This document shows, piece by piece, positions 5,397-8,597 of a stretch of 8,597 nt of DNA. The notes under the pieces were generated by a model. It was not told the origin of the DNA, made no database searches, and worked only from the letters and a program-made list of their open reading frames with translations. This stretch comes from Candidatus Sulfotelmatobacter sp. Its GTDB lineage: Bacteria > Acidobacteriota > Terriglobia > Terriglobales > SbA1. The position numbers and the translations under genes were made by a program. Where the stretch lies: assembly GCA_030151135.1 (NCBI GenBank), contig JASLEQ010000184.1:1-8597 (forward strand), in the 5' to 3' direction. Every line of letters begins with the position of its first letter. Position 1 is the first letter of the stretch.

Positions 5397-6007
5397 TCAA
5401 AATCAACCTTCTCGAAACCTCCAAAGGAAAGGGCAAACGCGGCGGCAGCAGCCCGGCGATGCCCACCATGGAAATGGGAGACATGGGGTCTCCGAAGCTG
5501 AAGATCCTGGTCATGGTCGTAATCGTCGGCTTGGGCAATCTTGGCTACTGGTATCGGCTCGACAATCTTTCGAAGCAGATTGACTCCAAGATGAAAGTTG
5601 CCGAGCAGAAAAATCGTGAATTGGCCGACGTCAAGGCAAAATTCATGGACCGCCAAAACCAGGCCAATGTCTACCAGCGCCATGTGGACGTGATCAAGAA
5701 ACTGCAGGATGGCCAGACCGGCCCCGTCAACCTCATGGCGATGATGGGAGAGACGGTCAACAACACCGAAGCAGTCTGGTTGAGCAAGCTCGACGACCAG
5801 GGCACCAGCGTGAATCTGGAAGGTACGGCGCTTTCCGCCGATGCCGTGGCTAACCTGATCGCCAATCTGCAGAAGACCGGATTCTTCAAGACCGTCGAGA
5901 TCAAAGAAACTTTTCAGGACGAGCAGGTGAAAGACATGCAGGCTTTTCAGTTCACGCTGACCTGCGACAAAGCGGCCGCCGACACGGCCGGGAAGGGAAA
6001 GTCGTAG
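5393..6007 (+). CDS. pilN: type IV pilus inner-membrane protein PilN
   Basis: This is a 204-residue bitopic inner-membrane protein. Residues 2-7 (IKINLL) are the conserved PilM-docking motif. Residues 8-35 are a long Lys/Gly/Met-rich cytoplasmic stretch. Residues 36-54 (KLKILVMVVIVGLGNLGYW) are the membrane helix. Residues 57-95 are a periplasmic coiled coil. The rest is the ferredoxin-like PilN domain, with GETVNNTEAVWLSKL and SADAVANLIANLQKTGFF. PilN pairs with PilO and couples PilM to PilP/PilQ. GAGGAG at 5375-5380 is the likely ribosome site, although 12 bases from the start; coupling through the ATGA overlap with pilM may help. The usual Pro after INLL is Glu here, and the stretch before the membrane helix is longer than is typical. 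Confidence 0.93.
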   Translation: MIKINLLETSKGKGKRGGSSPAMPTMEMGDMGSPKLKILVMVVIVGLGNLGYWYRLDNLSKQIDSKMKVAEQKNRELADVKAKFMDRQNQANVYQRHVDVIKKLQDGQTGPVNLMAMMGETVNNTEAVWLSKLDDQGTSVNLEGTALSADAVANLIANLQKTGFFKTVEIKETFQDEQVKDMQAFQFTLTCDKAAADTAGKGKS

Positions 6008-6017
6008 AGGCAGACCT

Positions 6018-6656
6018 ATGGCGAACTTTGGCGAACTGTCAGGTATCAAGCAGTGGGGCGTGGTGATTCTCTGCGGGGCTCTGGTGACCGGTGGATTGTT
6101 CTTCACCATCTTCAAGAGCCAGACCGAGAAGAACACGATTGCGCAGAAGGCCCTGGAAGACAAAATCCGGGAGAACAACGAGCTTGAGTCGTATCGGCCC
6201 AAGCTGAAGCAGATCGAACAGCAGCTGGCCGAGCTCAAGCAGCAGCTTGAGATCGAGGCGCGCATCGTTCCTGACGAAAAACAGATCGACGGCTTCATCA
6301 CCATGATGGATGCCGAGGCCGTGAAGGCCGGCATTGAACTGCGCCGCTACACCGCGAAAGACGTGAAGCAGCAGCAGTACTACAGCGAAGTGCCCTTCGA
6401 GATGGAACTGGATGGGCCCTACTACTCGGCGCTGAACTTCTTCGACCGGGTCAGCAAGCTGGAGCGCATCGTCAATGTCAGCAACCTTCTTGTAGCGACG
6501 ACGAAAAACCCAGCTGGCGCGAAAACTAAACACACCTATGTCTACGCGCCCGGTGAGAGTGTGGTCGCAACCTTTACCGCAACTACTTATTTCAGTCGTG
6601 ATCTGCAACCTCCTGCTGCCGCCGGAGCAAAGCCGGTGGCCACGGCGGCGAGATAG
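6018..6656 (+). CDS. pilO: type IV pilus inner-membrane protein PilO
   Basis: This is a 212-residue protein that follows pilN by 10 nt. Residues 12-32 form the single membrane helix (QWGVVILCGALVTGGLFF core). Residues 38-82 are a strongly charged coiled coil with heptads such as LKQIEQQLAELKQQLE. Then comes the PilO hallmark IVPDEKQIDGFITMM, and a periplasmic ferredoxin-like domain with EVPFEMELDGPYYSALNFF and KLERIVNVSNL. All of these match the family order. PilO dimerises with PilN and contacts PilP in the alignment complex. The start has GAGG at 6007-6010, seven bases upstream. A short Ala/Pro tail ends the protein. Nothing looks damaged. Confidence 0.93.
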   Translation: MANFGELSGIKQWGVVILCGALVTGGLFFTIFKSQTEKNTIAQKALEDKIRENNELESYRPKLKQIEQQLAELKQQLEIEARIVPDEKQIDGFITMMDAEAVKAGIELRRYTAKDVKQQQYYSEVPFEMELDGPYYSALNFFDRVSKLERIVNVSNLLVATTKNPAGAKTKHTYVYAPGESVVATFTATTYFSRDLQPPAAAGAKPVATAAR

Positions 6657-6664
6657 GAAATTCT

Positions 6665-7990
6665 ATGAAGCTGACGACAGGCATTTTGACAGTGGCAATG
6701 GTGGTGGGTGGGCCGGCGGCCTTGATCGCCGTAGCACAGAACCCGGACGCCATCGACAACGCGCGCAGCGTGGCAAAATCGCTGCAGCAGAAGCAGGCCA
6801 ACGATACGGACGCTGCCCTGGATGCGGCTGGCGTTTCCGCCAAACCGGCTCCGGCAATTCCGGCTCCGGCCATCAAGCCGGCGATGATTCCCGGACCGAC
6901 AGTCTCGGCGGCTGCTTCTCCGAAGCCAGCTCCGAAAGTGGCTGCCCCGAGACCGCAATCCACTTCGGCCAGTAACCAGCTGCAAAAAGTGAACGTCGTG
7001 CCCGGCGGCAACGACATTCAGATCGAGATTAGTTCCAGCGGCGCCGTGACCCCGAAAGTGAGCAAGCTCAGCTCTCCCGCACGCGTTCTGGTGGAATTGC
7101 CCGAGACCATCGTTGCTACCAGCCAGAATAAGATTCCGGTCGGCAGCGGCGGGGTAAAGGGCGTCCGTATCGGAATGGACGGCAAGAATCCGCCCACGAC
7201 CAGCATCGTCGTCGATCTCGAAAAAGCTCTGACCTACGACACTTCATCCGGACCCGCGGGCAAGTTCGCCTTGATCCTGCACACGCAAGGTGGATCTCCT
7301 GCGGTTGCGCAGGCGAAGGCTGCACCAGCACCGCTCGCGGCCAAGACGACCAGTGCTCCCGCTGCGAAGGTTGCTTCCGCTCCCGCGAAAGCCGCACCCG
7401 TTGCGGTCAAAACGGCGTCTGTGAACGTTGCCAAGGCCGCTCCGTTGCCGGTGGCAAAGCCGGCAGCTGCGACCAGCCCGAAAGCTGCGGCACCGAAAGT
7501 TGCTGATGCCAAGGCCGCCGCGAAATCCGCTGCTCCGGCGCAGAAGGTGGAAGCAAAGCACGAATCGGCCAAAGTTCCGGCGCCCAAGGCGGTCACAGCC
7601 GTGGCCGCGCCCGAAGCGTTGCCGGTAAAACCCGCCGAGGCCGCCAAGCCCAAAGCTGAAGAAAAGAAGTGGGCGATGAACGGCAAGCGCGATCCATTTT
7701 TCAGCCCTGTGGTTCAACAACAAGGCGCCGGATGTTCAACGGGCAAGAAGTGCCTCGAGATCAACGGAATCAATCTTCGCGGCGTCGTGAAGTCAGACAC
7801 CGGGTTTATTGCTGTCGTAACCAACAACATCGGCAAGGCATATTTCTTGCACGAGAATGACCCCGTGTTCAACGGATACGTGGTGAAAATTACGGGCGAC
7901 TCGATCGTTTTCGAGGAGACCGTGCAGGACAAGCTGGGTAAAACTTCGACGCACGAAGTTGTGAAGCGAATCTTTACTCCGGCAGTGTAG
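6665..7990 (+). CDS. pilP: PilP-type pilus protein with an N-terminal AMIN domain
   Basis: This is a 441-residue periplasmic protein, far longer than classical PilP (about 175). Residues 1-24 are a signal peptide or anchor with a signal-peptidase I-like AVA before Gln25. There is no lipobox Cys, unlike typical PilP lipoproteins. Residues 55-105 are Pro/Ala-rich. Residues 106-210 are an AMIN domain (LQKVNVV, SSPARVLVELPET, GVKGVRIGMDG, TSIVVDLEKA). Residues 211-333 are a low-complexity Ala/Lys/Pro linker. Residues 336-441 are the PilP core: GKRDPFFSP, then NGINLRGVVKSDTGFIAVVTN, KAYFLHENDPVFNGYVVKI and DSIVFEE. PilP bridges PilN/PilO to the PilQ secretin, and the gene order fits. The AMIN domain should bind the cell wall. 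AGGAA lies five bases before the ATG, and the gap to pilO is 8 nt. Cys357 and Cys363 are the only cysteines and may pair. Confidence 0.85.
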   Translation: MKLTTGILTVAMVVGGPAALIAVAQNPDAIDNARSVAKSLQQKQANDTDAALDAAGVSAKPAPAIPAPAIKPAMIPGPTVSAAASPKPAPKVAAPRPQSTSASNQLQKVNVVPGGNDIQIEISSSGAVTPKVSKLSSPARVLVELPETIVATSQNKIPVGSGGVKGVRIGMDGKNPPTTSIVVDLEKALTYDTSSGPAGKFALILHTQGGSPAVAQAKAAPAPLAAKTTSAPAAKVASAPAKAAPVAVKTASVNVAKAAPLPVAKPAAATSPKAAAPKVADAKAAAKSAAPAQKVEAKHESAKVPAPKAVTAVAAPEALPVKPAEAAKPKAEEKKWAMNGKRDPFFSPVVQQQGAGCSTGKKCLEINGINLRGVVKSDTGFIAVVTNNIGKAYFLHENDPVFNGYVVKITGDSIVFEETVQDKLGKTSTHEVVKRIFTPAV

Positions 7991-8053
7991 TAGTCAAGAA
8001 AAGTTTTGAACTCTTAAGTTGCAAGAAGGACACGCGGGCCAGGCTCGCGGGTG

Positions 8054-8060
8054 GGGAGAG
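8054..8060 (+). promoter_or_regulatory. ribosome binding site (GGGAGAG region) for the pilQ start
   Basis: GGGGAGAG ends five bases before the ATG at 8066. The 75-nt gap after pilP is longer than other gaps in the block but shows no clear terminator or promoter. Confidence 0.5.
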
Positions 8061-8065
8061 GCGAA

Positions 8066-8597
8066 ATGCGAAAGCAACAACTGAACATCTTCGTATCGAT
8101 GCTGCTGATGGCAGTGGTGGCCGTGGCCGCCGAGACACCCAGCCAGCTCGATCGAGTCAACGTAATCCGCGACAAGGATGCAATCCGCGTCGAGATGAAG
8201 GCTAGCGGCGCGGTTGCGCCGAAGCTCAGCACCCTGGACTCGCCCGCTCGCGTAGTGGTCGATCTGCCCGAAACGGTGATGGCCACCAGCCAGCGCCGTA
8301 TCCCGGTGGACGCCGCCGGAGTGAAAGGCGTCCGCATCGGAATGGATGGTCAAGCCCATCCCACGACGCGAATCGTCGTTGACCTCGACAAGGCTTGCGC
8401 CTACGAGTTGACGCCGGGTCCGGCGGGAAAACTTGTCCTCACGCTGCATGCCGGCGAAGTGGCCCAGGCTGCGGCCCAGAAGGCGGTGACCGCTGAGGCC
8501 GTTGCTCCAATCCCCTCGGCGCCGAAGGCGAATGCTTCGGCTGCTCCGAACGGTTTCGTTTTCGTTGAGCCCTCTTACCAGCCAAAGGCGGAAACGA
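8066..8597 (+). CDS. pilQ: AMIN-domain protein, probable N-terminus of secretin PilQ (3' end outside window)
   Basis: The frame starts at ATG 8066 and stays open for 177 codons to the window end. Residues 1-22 are a signal peptide (NIFVSMLLMAVVAVAA core, cleavage after AVAA before Glu). Residues 28-130 are an AMIN domain (LDRVNVI, DSPARVVVDLPETVMATSQ, GVKGVRIGMDG, RIVVDLDKA, GPAGKLVLTLH). After it an Ala/Pro/Lys-rich linker begins, then FVFVEPSYQPKAET. AMIN domains usually sit at the N-terminus of PilQ and tether the secretin to peptidoglycan. Position right after pilMNOP makes PilQ the best call. The STN and secretin domains that would prove it lie outside. It shares about 60 of 103 aligned AMIN positions with the preceding gene. 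An AMIN-amidase or a second PilP-like protein is less likely here. Confidence 0.75.
   Translation, partial: MRKQQLNIFVSMLLMAVVAVAAETPSQLDRVNVIRDKDAIRVEMKASGAVAPKLSTLDSPARVVVDLPETVMATSQRRIPVDAAGVKGVRIGMDGQAHPTTRIVVDLDKACAYELTPGPAGKLVLTLHAGEVAQAAAQKAVTAEAVAPIPSAPKANASAAPNGFVFVEPSYQPKAET

Noticed and set aside
5195..6334. Long 379-codon minus-strand open frame antisense to pilM, pilN and pilO
   Set aside because: Its translation is compositionally odd, has no domain or ribosome site, and covers three well-recognised genes. It is a shadow of GC-rich codon use.
7234..7723. Minus-strand Ala/Gly- and Arg-rich open frames across the PilP linker
   Set aside because: They mirror the low-complexity Ala/Lys/Pro linker in antisense and have no start signals.
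8030..8052. Hairpin terminator between pilP and pilQ
   Set aside because: CGCGGG occurs twice as a direct repeat, not an inverted one, and no T run follows.

Overview
The window reads as chromosomal DNA of a GC-rich Gram-negative bacterium. The best guess is an Acidobacteriota (Terriglobia/Koribacter-like) genome. That rests on the family mix: a type IV pilus block in which an AMIN domain is fused to a PilP-type domain, a small excisionase-type helix-turn-helix gene just upstream of pilM, small exported outer-membrane barrels, and a short exported His-rich helical protein. Taxonomy is inferred, not shown directly.

Left part (1-1600): the 3' end of an alpha/beta-hydrolase gene, a DedA/VTT-family membrane protein, and a 101-residue exported protein with a Pro/Ala linker and a His-rich helix. 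All three are on the + strand. The stretch closes with a perfect 12-bp hairpin that lies between convergent genes and probably terminates both strands.

Middle part (1620-3730, minus strand): two tandem paralogous outer-membrane beta-barrel genes, both starting with TTG and separated by a long imperfect hairpin, then a DoxX-family membrane protein. These look like envelope accessory genes.

Right part (3726-8597, plus strand): a 330-base divergent intergenic region with a 10-bp tandem repeat, a possible extended -10 promoter and a possibly folded leader. It is followed by a small HTH protein and the type IVa pilus alignment and secretin genes pilM-pilN-pilO-pilP-pilQ, with pilQ cut by the window end. 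PilM (cytoplasmic actin-like protein) should bind the N-terminus of PilN. PilN and PilO should form the inner-membrane coiled-coil dimer, and PilP should bridge them to the PilQ secretin. PilP here is atypical: 441 residues, no lipobox, an N-terminal AMIN domain closely related to that of the neighbouring PilQ, and a long Ala/Lys/Pro linker before the PilP core. Spacing within the block is tight (pilM/pilN overlap by 4 nt, then gaps of about 10 nt), so an operon is likely.

I see no tRNA, rRNA, CRISPR array, insertion sequence or phage module. Nothing looks like a wholly new defence or mobile system. The most notable items are the AMIN-PilP architecture with its AMIN duplicate in PilQ, the HTH gene with its odd leader upstream of the pilus operon, and the tandem TTG-start barrels.
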